From Marifrigoribacter sp047730175 (GTDB taxonomy: Bacteria > Bacteroidota > Bacteroidia > Flavobacteriales > Flavobacteriaceae), in assembly GCF_047730175.1 (NCBI RefSeq), contig NZ_CP159833.1:2232001-2296000 (forward strand): a DNA stretch of 64,000 nucleotides, in the 5' to 3' direction. The notes beneath the pieces are model-generated. The model had not been told where the DNA came from. It worked only from the letters and a program-made list of their open reading frames with translations, and did no database searches. Position 1 is the stretch's first letter, and every line of letters begins with the position of its first letter. Position numbers and translations under genes: made by a program. Positions 25,770-35,496 of this stretch are shown piece by piece.

Positions 25770-27019
25770 GAAGTTTTAATAAATTTTATGAGGTTACTGT
25801 TTTTCAAACTTGACTTAATATAATAAATACCTTGAGCTAATTGTGAAACATCTATGCTAATGGTTTCTGAATTTGTCTTGATATTTTCTATCAATTTTTG
25901 CCCTAATGTATTATAAATTTCTAAAGTAAAAAACTCTTGGACGGATGGATGTACTTTAATCTGTAATTTATCCTTAACAACTGTTAACTCAACCTGAAGT
26001 AAATTTTCATTTAATAAGTAATCTTCATTGCCAAGAATCATAAATTCCTTATCTGTTTCAAGCTCCATTACTACTGGTAAATGATCGCTCATATTATATA
26101 GGTCATTTCGTAAATCTTGATTAAAATCACCGATACAATCTTCATTATTAATGTCATTATTATAGCAATTACCATTATTTCCATACGATTTATACGTATC
26201 TGAAATATACCTAACATTTGGATTGGTTTCCATGTTTTCAGAAACAAGTATAAAATCAAATCGATCGTCTAAACCACCGCCAGCACCAGATCCAAATGGA
26301 CCAGAGCTTATTCGGGTACTTTGTGTATGAATATCTTGATACGTATCGTTGTTATGCCATGATCCAGGTGTGTTAATAGGATCTTTTAAAACGATTGCAT
26401 TTGTATTATCTAAAAGCTCTTGATAGGCAGGTTCTGATTGGGTGTACACATTAAAGTCGCCTGCAAAAATGACAAATGAATCTGGATCTATTGTCTCAAG
26501 ATAATTAGTAAATTTGGTTACCATTTCTAATCTAGTATTTTGGTTAGCTGTCCCTTGACTCGATTTTAGGTGGGTTACAAAAAGATCTATAAAAACGGGG
26601 TCATCCTCTTGATCTGTGGTGTTTAACTTTAATTGGTATCTATTTATATCTCTTACGGTATTAACGATGATATCTGTAGATTCTAAAATAAACTTATCGT
26701 TTCTAAAATAGAGGAGTTGATTTAAATTTGTGTTATTCCCGGATTGATTAAGTACAAAGGGAGCTCTAGAGTAAATGATACCATCATCATTTAATGAAGT
26801 GTTTAAAATTTGATCTGCTCCATTTTCATTTTCCAATTCACATACCATAAAAATATCTGGTTCGTAAGTATTTAAAATATTTTTTAAAATTTCTGAACGA
26901 CCTTCAGGGGAAGCACTTGGGAATTCTAATAAATTATAAAACATCGTTTTTACTATTTCCTGACTTGAAACGGTAATACTTGATAAAATAATGCAAAAGA
27001 AGAGTATTCTTCTTATCAT
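25766..27019 (-). CDS. Secreted endonuclease/exonuclease/phosphatase family protein with T9SS sorting domain
   Basis: A 417-residue protein: signal peptide (1-19), then an EEP-fold domain (20-315) with ELEN, FAGDFNVYT and SDHLPVVMEL, the metal-binding and catalytic stretches of the family (Asp-Asn pair and terminal Asp-His). The C-terminal 75 residues (LEIYNTLGQKLIENI..LAQGIYYIKS) form a type A T9SS sorting domain, which predicts export through the outer membrane. It probably acts as an extracellular nuclease or phosphodiesterase. It is translationally coupled to the M1-like gene. Confidence 0.85.
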   Translation of the reverse strand: MIRRILFFCIILSSITVSSQEIVKTMFYNLLEFPSASPEGRSEILKNILNTYEPDIFMVCELENENGADQILNTSLNDDGIIYSRAPFVLNQSGNNTNLNQLLYFRNDKFILESTDIIVNTVRDINRYQLKLNTTDQEDDPVFIDLFVTHLKSSQGTANQNTRLEMVTKFTNYLETIDPDSFVIFAGDFNVYTQSEPAYQELLDNTNAIVLKDPINTPGSWHNNDTYQDIHTQSTRISSGPFGSGAGGGLDDRFDFILVSENMETNPNVRYISDTYKSYGNNGNCYNNDINNEDCIGDFNQDLRNDLYNMSDHLPVVMELETDKEFMILGNEDYLLNENLLQVELTVVKDKLQIKVHPSVQEFFTLEIYNTLGQKLIENIKTNSETISIDVSQLAQGIYYIKSSLKNSNLIKFIKTS

Positions 27020-27043
27020 AACTGGGGAGTTTTTATGTAGTAA

Positions 27044-27754
27044 TTAAAAGTTTGGACTTAATTCCGAATCATTATAAAAATTATTTAAGATTTCTAATAC
27101 TTCATCTTCATTATCTACTAGATGTATTAAATCAAGATCTTCTGGGCTAACATTTTTATTTTCTTGTACCAAAGTTTCTTTGATCCAATCCATTAATCCT
27201 TTCCAGAATTTGGTGCCCACTAAAATGATTGGAAACTTTCCAATTTTATGCGTTTGTATTAAAGTAATTGCTTCAAATAGTTCATCAAGTGTACCAAAAC
27301 CACCAGGCATTACTACAAATCCTTGCGAATATTTTACGAACATCACTTTTCGAACAAAGAAATAATCAAAATCTATGCTTTTATCACCATCAATATATGG
27401 ATTGTCATGTTGCTCAAAAGGTAAAGCTATGTTTAATCCAACCGATGTTCCACCTGCTAAATGTGCTCCTTTATTACCTGCTTCCATGATTCCTGGACCA
27501 CCACCTGTAATGACACCATAGCCATTTTCAGTAATTTTCTTTGCAATATTTTCTGCTAAAAGATAATAGGGGTCATTAGGAAGTGTTCTTGCAGATCCAA
27601 AAATAGAAACACAAGGTCCAATTTTACTTAACTTTTCATATCCACTAACAAATTCTCCCATGATTTTAAAAATCGCCCAAGAGTCATTTGTTTTTACTTC
27701 ATTCCAGTTCTTTGGTTTTGCTTCGTTTCTCATATTCATTTTATTGTTCAACAA
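27044..27754 (-). CDS. LOG family protein (TIGR00730)
   Basis: A 236-residue Rossmann-like protein with GSARTLPNDPYYLLA, the family motif PGGFGTLDE and ITGGGPGIMEAGNKGA. Members (LOG) release nucleobase from nucleoside 5'-monophosphates. In plants they make cytokinins; bacterial members are nucleotide monophosphate phosphoribohydrolases. The start could be the second or third Met, 5-7 codons in. It lies 11 bases after uvrA on the same strand. Confidence 0.87.
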   Translation of the reverse strand: MLNNKMNMRNEAKPKNWNEVKTNDSWAIFKIMGEFVSGYEKLSKIGPCVSIFGSARTLPNDPYYLLAENIAKKITENGYGVITGGGPGIMEAGNKGAHLAGGTSVGLNIALPFEQHDNPYIDGDKSIDFDYFFVRKVMFVKYSQGFVVMPGGFGTLDELFEAITLIQTHKIGKFPIILVGTKFWKGLMDWIKETLVQENKNVSPEDLDLIHLVDNEDEVLEILNNFYNDSELSPNF

Positions 27755-27765
27755 CCATTTGTAGG

Positions 27766-30597
27766 CTAATGTAATTCTTTTTTAAGAAAATGTGCTGTGT
27801 GACTTATGTTTTGCTTTACGATTTCTTCAGGGCTCCCAATCGATAAAACTTTACCTCCTTTTTTGCCACCTTCCGGACCAATATCAATGATGTAATCTAC
27901 TGTTTTTATTACATCCAGATTATGCTCTATAATTAAAACGGTATTTCCTTTGTCAACCAATTTATTAAGCACTAACATGAGCACTCTAATGTCTTCAAAA
28001 TGTAATCCAGTAGTAGGTTCATCTAAAATATAAAAGGTATTTCCCGTATCTCTTTTTGATAGTTCTGTAGCTAATTTAATACGTTGTGCTTCTCCACCTG
28101 AAAGAGTAGTTGATTGCTGACCTAGTGTAATATATCCTAAACCAACATCTTCAATCGTTTTTAATTTTCTATAAATTTTCGGGATATGCTCAAAGAAAGG
28201 ACAAGCCTCTTCAATGGTCATTTCTAAGATATCATAGATAGATTTCCCTTTGTATTTTATTTCTAATGTTTCTCTATTAAAACGTTTTCCTAGACAGGTT
28301 TCACATTCAACATACACATCAGGTAAGAAGTTCATTTCTATTACTCGTAACCCACCACCTTTGCAGGTTTCACATCTTCCTCCTGTAACGTTAAAACTAA
28401 ATCTTCCTGGCTTATACCCGCGGATCATTGCTTCAGGCATTTTTGAAAAAAGACTTCTTATTTCTGAAAATAATCCGGTATAAGTAGCGGGATTTGAACG
28501 TGGTGTTCTTCCAATAGGAGATTGATTTATATCAATTACTTTATCAATATGTTCCAGTCCTTTAATTTTCTTATAAGGCATCGGTTTTTTTACCCCATTA
28601 AAGAAATGAGCATTTAAAATAGGGTAGAGGGTTTCATTAATTAATGTAGATTTTCCACTACCTGAAACACCCGTAACACCAATCATTTTAGCTAAAGGAA
28701 TGTCGATAGAAACATTTTTTAAATTGTTTCCAGTGGCTCCAATTAAGCTTAATATTTTGCCATTTCCTTTTCTACGGTTTTTAGGAATCGCAATTTCTTT
28801 TTTCCCGTTTAAATAGTCTGCAGTTAAAGTATTTTGCTGTAAGATAAATTCTGGAGTTCCTTGCGATTCAATTTCGCCACCATGTTTTCCAGCTGCTGGA
28901 CCAATATCGATTACATAATCGGCTTGCTGAATCATTTCTTTATCGTGCTCTACAACGATCACTGAGTTTCCAATGTCTCTTAATTGAATAAGAGAATGAA
29001 TTAATTTCTCATTGTCACGTTGATGAAGTCCAATACTAGGTTCATCTAAAATATAAAGCACACCTACAAGTTGTGATCCTATTTGTGTCGCCAATCGAAT
29101 TCGTTGTGCTTCGCCTCCCGAAAGTGTTTTCGAACTTCGATCTAATGCTAAGTAAGTTAGACCCACATCTAAAAGGAATTGCAACCTGGTTTTTACTTCT
29201 TTAATTATTTCAGAAGCAATTTTTAATTGTGTTTCACCTAGTCTTTTCTCAACAGTATTGAACCATTTAGCCAATTCAATGACGTCCATTTTGGCTAATT
29301 CTGAAATATTTTTATTGTTAATTTTAAAATTGAGTGATTCTCTACGTAAACGAGTTCCATTACATTCAGAACATGGAATATTATCCATAAAATCTTTCGC
29401 CCAACGTTTTAGGCTTCTAGATTCATTTGCTTCAAAGGTGCTTTGAAGAAAAGTTACAATTCCTTCAAAATCGATTTTATAATTACGAGTGATGCCTAAT
29501 GTTTTGGATTCTACATCAAATTTTTCATTTGCGCCAAATAAAATAACATCGACTGCTTCCTTCGGAATTTTATGAAAAGGATCACTTAATTTAAAATTAT
29601 ATTTCTGAGCAATCAATTCTAATTGCTTAAAGATCCAATTCTGTTTTTTCTCACCTTGAGGAGCTAAAGCTCCTTGGTTAATAGAAAGTTTTCTGTTTGG
29701 GATTACTTTATCTAAATTCACTTCATGCAAGGTTCCTAAGCCTTTACATTTTGGACACATTCCTTTCGGTGAGTTAAACGAAAAATTATTAGGTTCAGGA
29801 TTTGGATAGGAAATACCACTAGTTGGACACATTAAAGAACGACTAAAATACCTTGTTGTATTGGTTTCATGATCTAACAACATTATAATGTCATCTCCAT
29901 GATACATTGCAGTTACAATAGATTCGCTTAAGCGTTTATTTAAAATGGTTTCTTCGGAAATTTTTAGGCGATCGATTACAATTTCAATGTCGTGGTTTTT
30001 ATAACGATCGACTTTCATTCCTTTTACGATGTCTAATATTTCACCATCGACACGAACTTTTAAAAACCCTTGTTTTGCAATTTGTTCAAATAATTCGCGG
30101 TAATGTCCTTTTCGAGAACGAACAACAGGAGCAAGGATATTTACTTTTTTATCCTTGAAATCATTTAAAATCAGTTCTTGGATTTGTTCATCGGTATAAC
30201 TTACCATTTTTTCGCCTGTATTATAACTATAAGCATCACTGGCTCTAGCAAATAACAAACGTAAAAAATCATAAATTTCTGTGATAGTACCTACCGTAGA
30301 ACGAGGGCTACGACTGGTTGTTTTTTGCTCGATGGCAATCACTGGTGAAAGTCCTTCGATTTTATCTACATCGGGGCGTTCTAAATTCCCTAAAAACTGA
30401 CGTGCATACGCAGAGAAAGTTTCGATGTAACGTCTTTGTCCTTCGGCATAAATAGTATCGAAGGCTAAGGAAGATTTACCACTCCCAGAAAGCCCTGTAA
30501 TTACTACTAATTGGTCTCTAGGGATCTTAACATCGATGTTCTTTAAATTATGAACTCGAGCCCCTAAAACTTCAATATATCCTTCACTTTTTGACAT
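27766..30597 (-). CDS. uvrA: Excinuclease ABC subunit A
   Basis: A 943-residue ATPase that scans for bulky DNA lesions in nucleotide excision repair and loads UvrB. Both ABC domains are present: Walker A GLSGSGKSSLAFDT near the start and GVSGSGKSTLINETLY near 630, each with a LSGGEAQRI signature, plus zinc fingers CPKCKGLG and CETCKGGG. The start is placed at 30597 (MSKSEGYIEV), because a -7 box occupies 30604-30611, across the more upstream in-frame ATG. Confidence 0.97.
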   Translation of the reverse strand: MSKSEGYIEVLGARVHNLKNIDVKIPRDQLVVITGLSGSGKSSLAFDTIYAEGQRRYIETFSAYARQFLGNLERPDVDKIEGLSPVIAIEQKTTSRSPRSTVGTITEIYDFLRLLFARASDAYSYNTGEKMVSYTDEQIQELILNDFKDKKVNILAPVVRSRKGHYRELFEQIAKQGFLKVRVDGEILDIVKGMKVDRYKNHDIEIVIDRLKISEETILNKRLSESIVTAMYHGDDIIMLLDHETNTTRYFSRSLMCPTSGISYPNPEPNNFSFNSPKGMCPKCKGLGTLHEVNLDKVIPNRKLSINQGALAPQGEKKQNWIFKQLELIAQKYNFKLSDPFHKIPKEAVDVILFGANEKFDVESKTLGITRNYKIDFEGIVTFLQSTFEANESRSLKRWAKDFMDNIPCSECNGTRLRRESLNFKINNKNISELAKMDVIELAKWFNTVEKRLGETQLKIASEIIKEVKTRLQFLLDVGLTYLALDRSSKTLSGGEAQRIRLATQIGSQLVGVLYILDEPSIGLHQRDNEKLIHSLIQLRDIGNSVIVVEHDKEMIQQADYVIDIGPAAGKHGGEIESQGTPEFILQQNTLTADYLNGKKEIAIPKNRRKGNGKILSLIGATGNNLKNVSIDIPLAKMIGVTGVSGSGKSTLINETLYPILNAHFFNGVKKPMPYKKIKGLEHIDKVIDINQSPIGRTPRSNPATYTGLFSEIRSLFSKMPEAMIRGYKPGRFSFNVTGGRCETCKGGGLRVIEMNFLPDVYVECETCLGKRFNRETLEIKYKGKSIYDILEMTIEEACPFFEHIPKIYRKLKTIEDVGLGYITLGQQSTTLSGGEAQRIKLATELSKRDTGNTFYILDEPTTGLHFEDIRVLMLVLNKLVDKGNTVLIIEHNLDVIKTVDYIIDIGPEGGKKGGKVLSIGSPEEIVKQNISHTAHFLKKELH

Positions 30598-30603
30598 AGT
30601 TAG

Positions 30604-30611
30604 CAAAGGTA
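30604..30611 (-). promoter_or_regulatory. -7 box of uvrA; probably leaderless
   Basis: TACCTTTG on the minus strand, followed by only six bases before the ATG at 30597. Same arrangement as at 13782. Confidence 0.65.
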
Positions 30612-30860
30612 CTTAATTGATTTGAGATTTTATTTGAGGAGGAGTGTTAAATAAGAGGTAATTACTCAAAATTTAATATGTTTTACTACTATTTCATTTC
30701 CTTGGCATCCAATTCATTTACTTGCTCTTCTTCCATTGTTTTAATTTATAAATGTTAATGAACAAAATTAATAGATAAAGATTTATTTAACAGAAACGTA
30801 TGTTACACAAGGCAAATAACAGTATTAGGTATTAGGATTGTTTTTTTCTTTTCATAAATA

Positions 30861-31535
30861 TCAAGCCAGTAATCTTTCTGCAAAATAGTTTAACATTTCC
30901 TCCACCTCATTCGCTTCATCATTTTTAATGGAGATATCAGTTAGTTTTGGAAGGTGGTTCGCAAAATAAATTTGATTGTTTGACATTTCAAACAAGTTGG
31001 TAGCTAGTGTAAAAGGATATTTAAAATTTGGATTTATTTCACTGATAACATTAGAAACGGATTTTGCTAATTCTTTATAACTTTTAAAAAACCCTTTAGA
31101 ATTTTCTTTATCTACTTCTTTTGTATGGTATGCTTTCATTCCTTCAGAAATGACAATACTATGTAACTTACTTTCATTTACATAATCCATACTTGGGTTT
31201 TCTTTGGATGCAGAAACAAATGAATGTATTATTATTTGTAGTTTTCTTTTTGGGTCATCTATATTCCTAATATTAATTTCTATAAGATAATTTACCCATT
31301 GCCAATACCAATTCACTAAGAAGAGTAATAATAAATGTTTATTTTCAAAATATCGGTAAATAGATGCTTCGGTTGAATTGATTTCTTGTGCTAATTTTTT
31401 GAATGTAAAAGACTCAAAACCATACTCATCAATCATCAAAATACTATGCCTAATTATATTTCTTCCAAGTTTTGAGTCTTGAGGTTCTTTAAGGTACAAG
31501 CCCTCATTCAAAGATATTTTTATTTCTATACTCAT
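30861..31535 (-). CDS. TetR/AcrR family transcriptional regulator
   Basis: About 224 residues. The N-terminal helix-turn-helix reads IDEYGFESFTFKKLAQEINSTEASIYRYFENKHLLL, typical of TetR. The C-terminal ligand-binding domain has no named relative. The start is set at 31535 (ATG); the frame is open to a TTG at 31571. It is transcribed away from the SulP/carbonic anhydrase operon, and a perfect 39-bp palindrome sits between the two -7 boxes, so it likely represses itself and that operon. Confidence 0.85.
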   Translation of the reverse strand: MSIEIKISLNEGLYLKEPQDSKLGRNIIRHSILMIDEYGFESFTFKKLAQEINSTEASIYRYFENKHLLLLFLVNWYWQWVNYLIEINIRNIDDPKRKLQIIIHSFVSASKENPSMDYVNESKLHSIVISEGMKAYHTKEVDKENSKGFFKSYKELAKSVSNVISEINPNFKYPFTLATNLFEMSNNQIYFANHLPKLTDISIKNDEANEVEEMLNYFAERLLA

Positions 31536-31590
31536 ATTCTTTGGTATTTTGAATATTATACTGATTAACAAAAAATAATGATACTTTTTT

Positions 31591-31598
31591 CAAATATA
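31591..31598 (-). promoter_or_regulatory. -7 box of the tetR gene
   Basis: TATATTTG on the minus strand, 11 bases to the left of the large palindrome, pointing away from it. Confidence 0.7.
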
Positions 31599-31608
31599 TG
31601 AAAGTTTA

Positions 31609-31647
31609 ACTTTTTAAAATGATAGTTTTACTATCATTTTAAAAAGT
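31609..31647. promoter_or_regulatory. Operator palindrome between tetR and the SulP/carbonic anhydrase operon
   Basis: Two perfect 18-bp arms (ACTTTTTAAAATGATAGT and its complement) around TTT. It fills the space between two divergent -7 boxes, at the position of both -33 elements. One bound TetR pair could shut both promoters. Confidence 0.85.
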
Positions 31648-31652
31648 ATTAT

Positions 31653-31660
31653 TATATTTG
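31653..31660 (+). promoter_or_regulatory. -7 box of the SulP/carbonic anhydrase operon
   Basis: TATATTTG on the plus strand, 5 bases after the palindrome and 22 bases before the ATG at 31683. Confidence 0.75.
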
Positions 31661-31682
31661 CACTTTTAAATAACAAACCTAC

Positions 31683-31982
31683 ATGTCAAAAAAAAGCGTT
31701 TCTATATTTTTTTCAGTAATTTTTTTACTGGTTATAGTTGCGCCAACTGTTCTTGTAATCGTTGATAACACTTTTGATATTTCTATACTTTATTCTTCTA
31801 TCGAAGAAGAAAAAGGAAATGAAAAGCATTTAGATATTGAATCCTTTCTATCTAAAGAAAAAACTATTGAATCAGATTTAGTTTTTGCGCTTGCAGAAAA
31901 TAATATAGGATATTTTTATAAAATGTATCCTAAACCTCACTTAAACGTTATCTCACCTCCTCCAGATTTGTACATAGTATAA
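31683..31982 (+). CDS. Small membrane-anchored hypothetical protein (99 aa)
   Basis: One N-terminal hydrophobic helix (residues 6-27, SIFFSVIFLLVIVAPTVLVI), then a charged domain without recognised motifs, ending in a proline-rich tail (SPPPDLYIV). First gene after the operator and -7 box and 86 bases before the SulP gene, so it is part of the same transcript and may be an accessory of the transporter. That role is inference. Confidence 0.6.
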   Translation: MSKKSVSIFFSVIFLLVIVAPTVLVIVDNTFDISILYSSIEEEKGNEKHLDIESFLSKEKTIESDLVFALAENNIGYFYKMYPKPHLNVISPPPDLYIV

Positions 31983-32068
31983 TCTAGTTTTCACCTTATT
32001 AAAAAACCTTTCATTAATTTCAAATACCTTTTAGTCACAATAGCTAAAAGTTAAAAATTATATAATAT

Positions 32069-33637
32069 ATGTTTAAAAGTATTAAAAAAGACTTGCCAGC
32101 GAGTATAGTCGTGTTTTTTGTTGCATTACCCTTATGTTTAGGTATTGCATTAGCTAGTGGTGCTCCTCTTTTTTCTGGTTTAATTGCAGGAATTGTAGGA
32201 GGTATTGTTGTAGGTTCATTAAGTGGATCTAAAATTGGAGTAAGTGGTCCAGCTGCTGGTTTAGCAGCAATAGTATTAACAGCAATAAGCACCTTAGGAA
32301 GTTATGAAAACTTTTTAGTTGCTGTAGTTTTAGGGGGTGTAATTCAATTAATTTTTGGAATTTTAAAAGCAGGAATTATTGGATACTACTTTCCTTCGTC
32401 TGTAATTAAAGGAATGTTAACAGGAATTGGAATTATTATAATTTTAAAGCAGATTCCTCATTTCTTTGGATATGATCAAGCGTTTACTTTATTTAAAGTT
32501 GATGGAGAAAGTACCATAACTCAATTATTAAATATTTTTGATCACATCCAATTTGGGTCCACTGTAATAGGAATTATTGGATTAGCTATACTATTACTTT
32601 GGGATAAAGTATTATCTAAAAAAGGTAAAATATTTCAAATCCTCCAAGGTCCTTTAGTAGCGGTAGCGGTAGGTATTATATTTTATTTGATTACCAAATC
32701 CAATGATACCTTTGCAATTACACAATCGCATTTAGTTAGTGTTCCAATTCCCGATAATTTTGATTCATTTTTAGGGCAATTTAGTTTTCCAAATTTCGCA
32801 GTAATTACAAATCCAGAAATTTGGATTGTAGCATTCACTATTGCTTTAGTAGCGAGTTTAGAAACCTTATTATGTGTTGAAGCTACAGATAAGTTAGATC
32901 CTAACAAAAATGTAACACCAACCAATAGAGAATTACTTGCACAAGGAACTGGAAATATTCTTTCAGGATTAATTGGAGGATTACCAATAACACAAGTAAT
33001 TGTAAGAAGTTCGGCTAATATTCAATCTGGAGGAAGAACTAAAATGTCAGCAATTATTCACGGATTCTTGTTATTAATATCTGTGATTTTGATTCCTGCA
33101 TTATTAAATAAAATTCCTTTATCTGTGTTAGCAGCCGTGTTATTAATTGTTGGATATAAATTGGCAAAGCCTGCATTATTCAAACAGATGTATAATTTAG
33201 GGTGGAAACAATTTGTACCATTTACGGTAACCGTTTTAGGAATTGTATTTATCGATTTATTATACGGTATAGGGTTAGGATTAGCGGTAGGAGTTGTTGT
33301 TATACTTATTAAAAGTTATCAAAATTCACACTTCTTACATATCGAAGACAATAGTAATGGTGCCTCTAAAATTAAGATGACTTTAGCAGAAGAAGTAACC
33401 TTTTTTAATAAGGGAGCTATTTTAAAGGAGCTAGATAAATTGGCGAAAGATTCACATTTAGAATTAGATGTAAGAAAAACAAGGTATCTAGATAATGATA
33501 TTATTGAAATATTAGAAGACTTTGCTTTTAAGGCAAATGAAAAAAATATACATATAACATTGATTTCAGAAAGAGCCATTGTTGAAAACCCATCAAGCTA
33601 TATAGAGTTCTTTAAACTAAGACCTAAAGTAGCATAA
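32069..33637 (+). CDS. SulP family anion transporter (probable bicarbonate or sulfate)
   Basis: A 522-residue protein. LPASIVVFFVALPLCLGIALASGAPL opens the SulP transmembrane core of 10-14 helices, with the TNRELLAQGTGNILSGLIGGLP loop in the middle. A short cytoplasmic STAS domain (about 430-522, ELDVRKTRYLDNDIIEIL) ends it. The partner gene is a beta carbonic anhydrase 28 bases downstream, which favours bicarbonate as the substrate, as in other SulP-carbonic anhydrase pairs. Confidence 0.88.
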   Translation: MFKSIKKDLPASIVVFFVALPLCLGIALASGAPLFSGLIAGIVGGIVVGSLSGSKIGVSGPAAGLAAIVLTAISTLGSYENFLVAVVLGGVIQLIFGILKAGIIGYYFPSSVIKGMLTGIGIIIILKQIPHFFGYDQAFTLFKVDGESTITQLLNIFDHIQFGSTVIGIIGLAILLLWDKVLSKKGKIFQILQGPLVAVAVGIIFYLITKSNDTFAITQSHLVSVPIPDNFDSFLGQFSFPNFAVITNPEIWIVAFTIALVASLETLLCVEATDKLDPNKNVTPTNRELLAQGTGNILSGLIGGLPITQVIVRSSANIQSGGRTKMSAIIHGFLLLISVILIPALLNKIPLSVLAAVLLIVGYKLAKPALFKQMYNLGWKQFVPFTVTVLGIVFIDLLYGIGLGLAVGVVVILIKSYQNSHFLHIEDNSNGASKIKMTLAEEVTFFNKGAILKELDKLAKDSHLELDVRKTRYLDNDIIEILEDFAFKANEKNIHITLISERAIVENPSSYIEFFKLRPKVA

Positions 33638-33665
33638 GAAATAAATAATATTTAAAACAAAAATT

Positions 33666-34298
33666 ATGAAAGCACAAACAAAAGAAACACAAGCAACGAT
33701 GACACCAGAGAAGTCATTGCAAAGTTTAAAAGAAGGAAACGTACGATTTCAAAACAATTTAAAAGCAGAAAGGAATTTATTTGAACAAGTAAAGGACACC
33801 AGTAATGGTCAGTATCCCTTTGCAACCATTTTAAGTTGTATCGATTCAAGAGTATCATCTGAATTAATTTTCGATCAAGGTATTGGTGATATTTTTAGCG
33901 CTCGTATTGCTGGAAACTTTGTAAATGATGATATTTTAGGAAGCATGGAATTTGCATGTAAATTGGCAGGAACTAGACTTGTGGTCATTTTAGGACATAC
34001 CGCATGTGGAGCCGTAAAAGGGGCTTGTGATGATGCCAAATTGGGAAAACTTACAGGAATGTTAGATAAGATCAAACCGGCTGTAAATGCAGTAAAATTA
34101 CCAGAAGATGCAAGTTCAAGAAACTCTTCAAATATAGAGTTCGTAAATAATGTTGCTGAAAAAAATGTACAACTTACGATTGATAAAATTATAGTTGATA
34201 GTGATGTTCTAGCAGAGATGCAAGAAAACGGAGAAATTATGATTGTTGGCGGAATGTATGATATACAAACAGGAGCTGTAAGTTTTTTGAATAACTAA
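33666..34298 (+). CDS. Beta-class carbonic anhydrase
   Basis: A 210-residue enzyme for CO2 hydration. Zinc ligands Cys58, His111 and Cys114 lie in SCIDSR and GHTACG, with Asp60 and Arg62 as the catalytic dyad. No signal peptide is seen, so it is cytoplasmic. It is coupled to the SulP transporter gene and probably interconverts imported bicarbonate and CO2 for carboxylation reactions. Confidence 0.93.
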   Translation: MKAQTKETQATMTPEKSLQSLKEGNVRFQNNLKAERNLFEQVKDTSNGQYPFATILSCIDSRVSSELIFDQGIGDIFSARIAGNFVNDDILGSMEFACKLAGTRLVVILGHTACGAVKGACDDAKLGKLTGMLDKIKPAVNAVKLPEDASSRNSSNIEFVNNVAEKNVQLTIDKIIVDSDVLAEMQENGEIMIVGGMYDIQTGAVSFLNN

Positions 34299-34310
34299 GA
34301 ATAACATTTT

Positions 34311-34988
34311 ATGAAAAAGAATGAATTTAAAAAAAGGCTAGGAACGGCGGCATTAATCATAGGATTAATGCTGCCATCTTTGGTTCAAAGCCAAGATAGT
34401 AGTTTTGGAAATTGGTTAATTTATATAGGAAATAAGAAATTGGACCAAAAATGGAACCTACACCATGAAGTTCAATATCGAAATTATAACGCTATTGGTG
34501 ACCTTGAGCAGTTATTAATACGTACTGGTCTAGGCTATACGTTTAATGAAAATAAAAATAATGTATTACTCGGCTATGGTTATATTTTATCTGAAAACTA
34601 TATTGGTGATACGGATGAAAAATTTTCTGTAAATGAACATAGGATTTTTCAACAATTTACTTCAAAACAAAAAATTGGTCAGGTGAAATTAAGCCATCGA
34701 TATAGGTTTGAACAACGTTTTGTTGAAAGTGACTTTAAAATGCGCCTTCGTTACTTTTTAGGAGTAAATATTCCCTTAACTAAAAAGGAAGAAAATAAGT
34801 ACTATGTTTCAGCTTACAATGAGATATTTTTAAATACAGAATCATCTGTATTTGATCGGAATAGACTCTATGGAGGTATTGGATATCATCTTACTAAAAA
34901 TATAAGGTTAGAAGCGGGCTATATGAATCAATTTTTTGAGAATAATAATAGAGATCAATTGAATATTCTTGCCTTTGTAAATTTTTAA
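34311..34988 (+). CDS. DUF2490 family outer-membrane-like protein
   Basis: A 225-residue protein with a signal peptide (cleavage after LPSLVQSQ), then SSFGNWLIYIGNKKLDQKWNLHHEVQYR, the hallmark of DUF2490 proteins, and alternating strands ending in aromatic Phe (LNILAFVNF), as in outer-membrane barrels. It begins 12 bases after the carbonic anhydrase stop and so ends this operon; it may form a pore for the transported anion, which is a guess. Confidence 0.78.
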   Translation: MKKNEFKKRLGTAALIIGLMLPSLVQSQDSSFGNWLIYIGNKKLDQKWNLHHEVQYRNYNAIGDLEQLLIRTGLGYTFNENKNNVLLGYGYILSENYIGDTDEKFSVNEHRIFQQFTSKQKIGQVKLSHRYRFEQRFVESDFKMRLRYFLGVNIPLTKKEENKYYVSAYNEIFLNTESSVFDRNRLYGGIGYHLTKNIRLEAGYMNQFFENNNRDQLNILAFVNF

Positions 34989-35039
34989 ATCGAAAGGGAT
35001 TAATTTTTCTAGAGGTACTTTTAGCAAATAGCCGTTTAT

Positions 35040-35372
35040 TTATTTCAATAGATTCACTTTTATTTCTGAAATAATTGCGAATTTACATCCACTAGTAGAC
35101 TCCGTCCAATTAAGACGTACCGAGAGTGGGAAGACAGCCTTGTTTAAATCGATAGTAGAATTATCGGGTAATTCAATAAATTGATACTGATTTTGTTCTC
35201 CCTCAATTTCTATAATCCAATTACCACAGCAGGCACATTGTGCTTTATCCAGTCCCATAATGAGACCTGTAGAACCATAGGTAATCGCTGTTGTTTCCTT
35301 ATAGCTTTTACAACCTAGTATGCATATTGTGATTAAGAGTGCGAGTGCAATATTAAATTTAAAGGTGTTCAT
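35040..35372 (-). CDS. Hypothetical lipoprotein (110 aa)
   Basis: MNTFKFNIALALLITICILGC is a lipoprotein signal with lipobox ILGC. The mature part carries a CACCGNW cluster and no domain I recognise. It converges with the DUF2490 gene; its own operon context is not clear. Confidence 0.6.
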   Translation of the reverse strand: MNTFKFNIALALLITICILGCKSYKETTAITYGSTGLIMGLDKAQCACCGNWIIEIEGEQNQYQFIELPDNSTIDLNKAVFPLSVRLNWTESTSGCKFAIISEIKVNLLK

Positions 35373-35496
35373 GCGCTTATTTTATTCGTTATTTTAATAT
35401 AGGTTATGTGTTGCTCAATTTTCATTTTTCAGAATAAAAAACTAAGATATTAAAAGAGTTCCAAATTTAAATCAGTACTATTTTGTTCCATCTCTA

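Noticed and set aside
30689..30736. Tiny minus-strand frame MEEEQVNELDAKEMK, like a peptide leader
   Set aside because: Only 15 codons, no Gly-Gly or core peptide after it and no maturation genes nearby; too little to support a gene.
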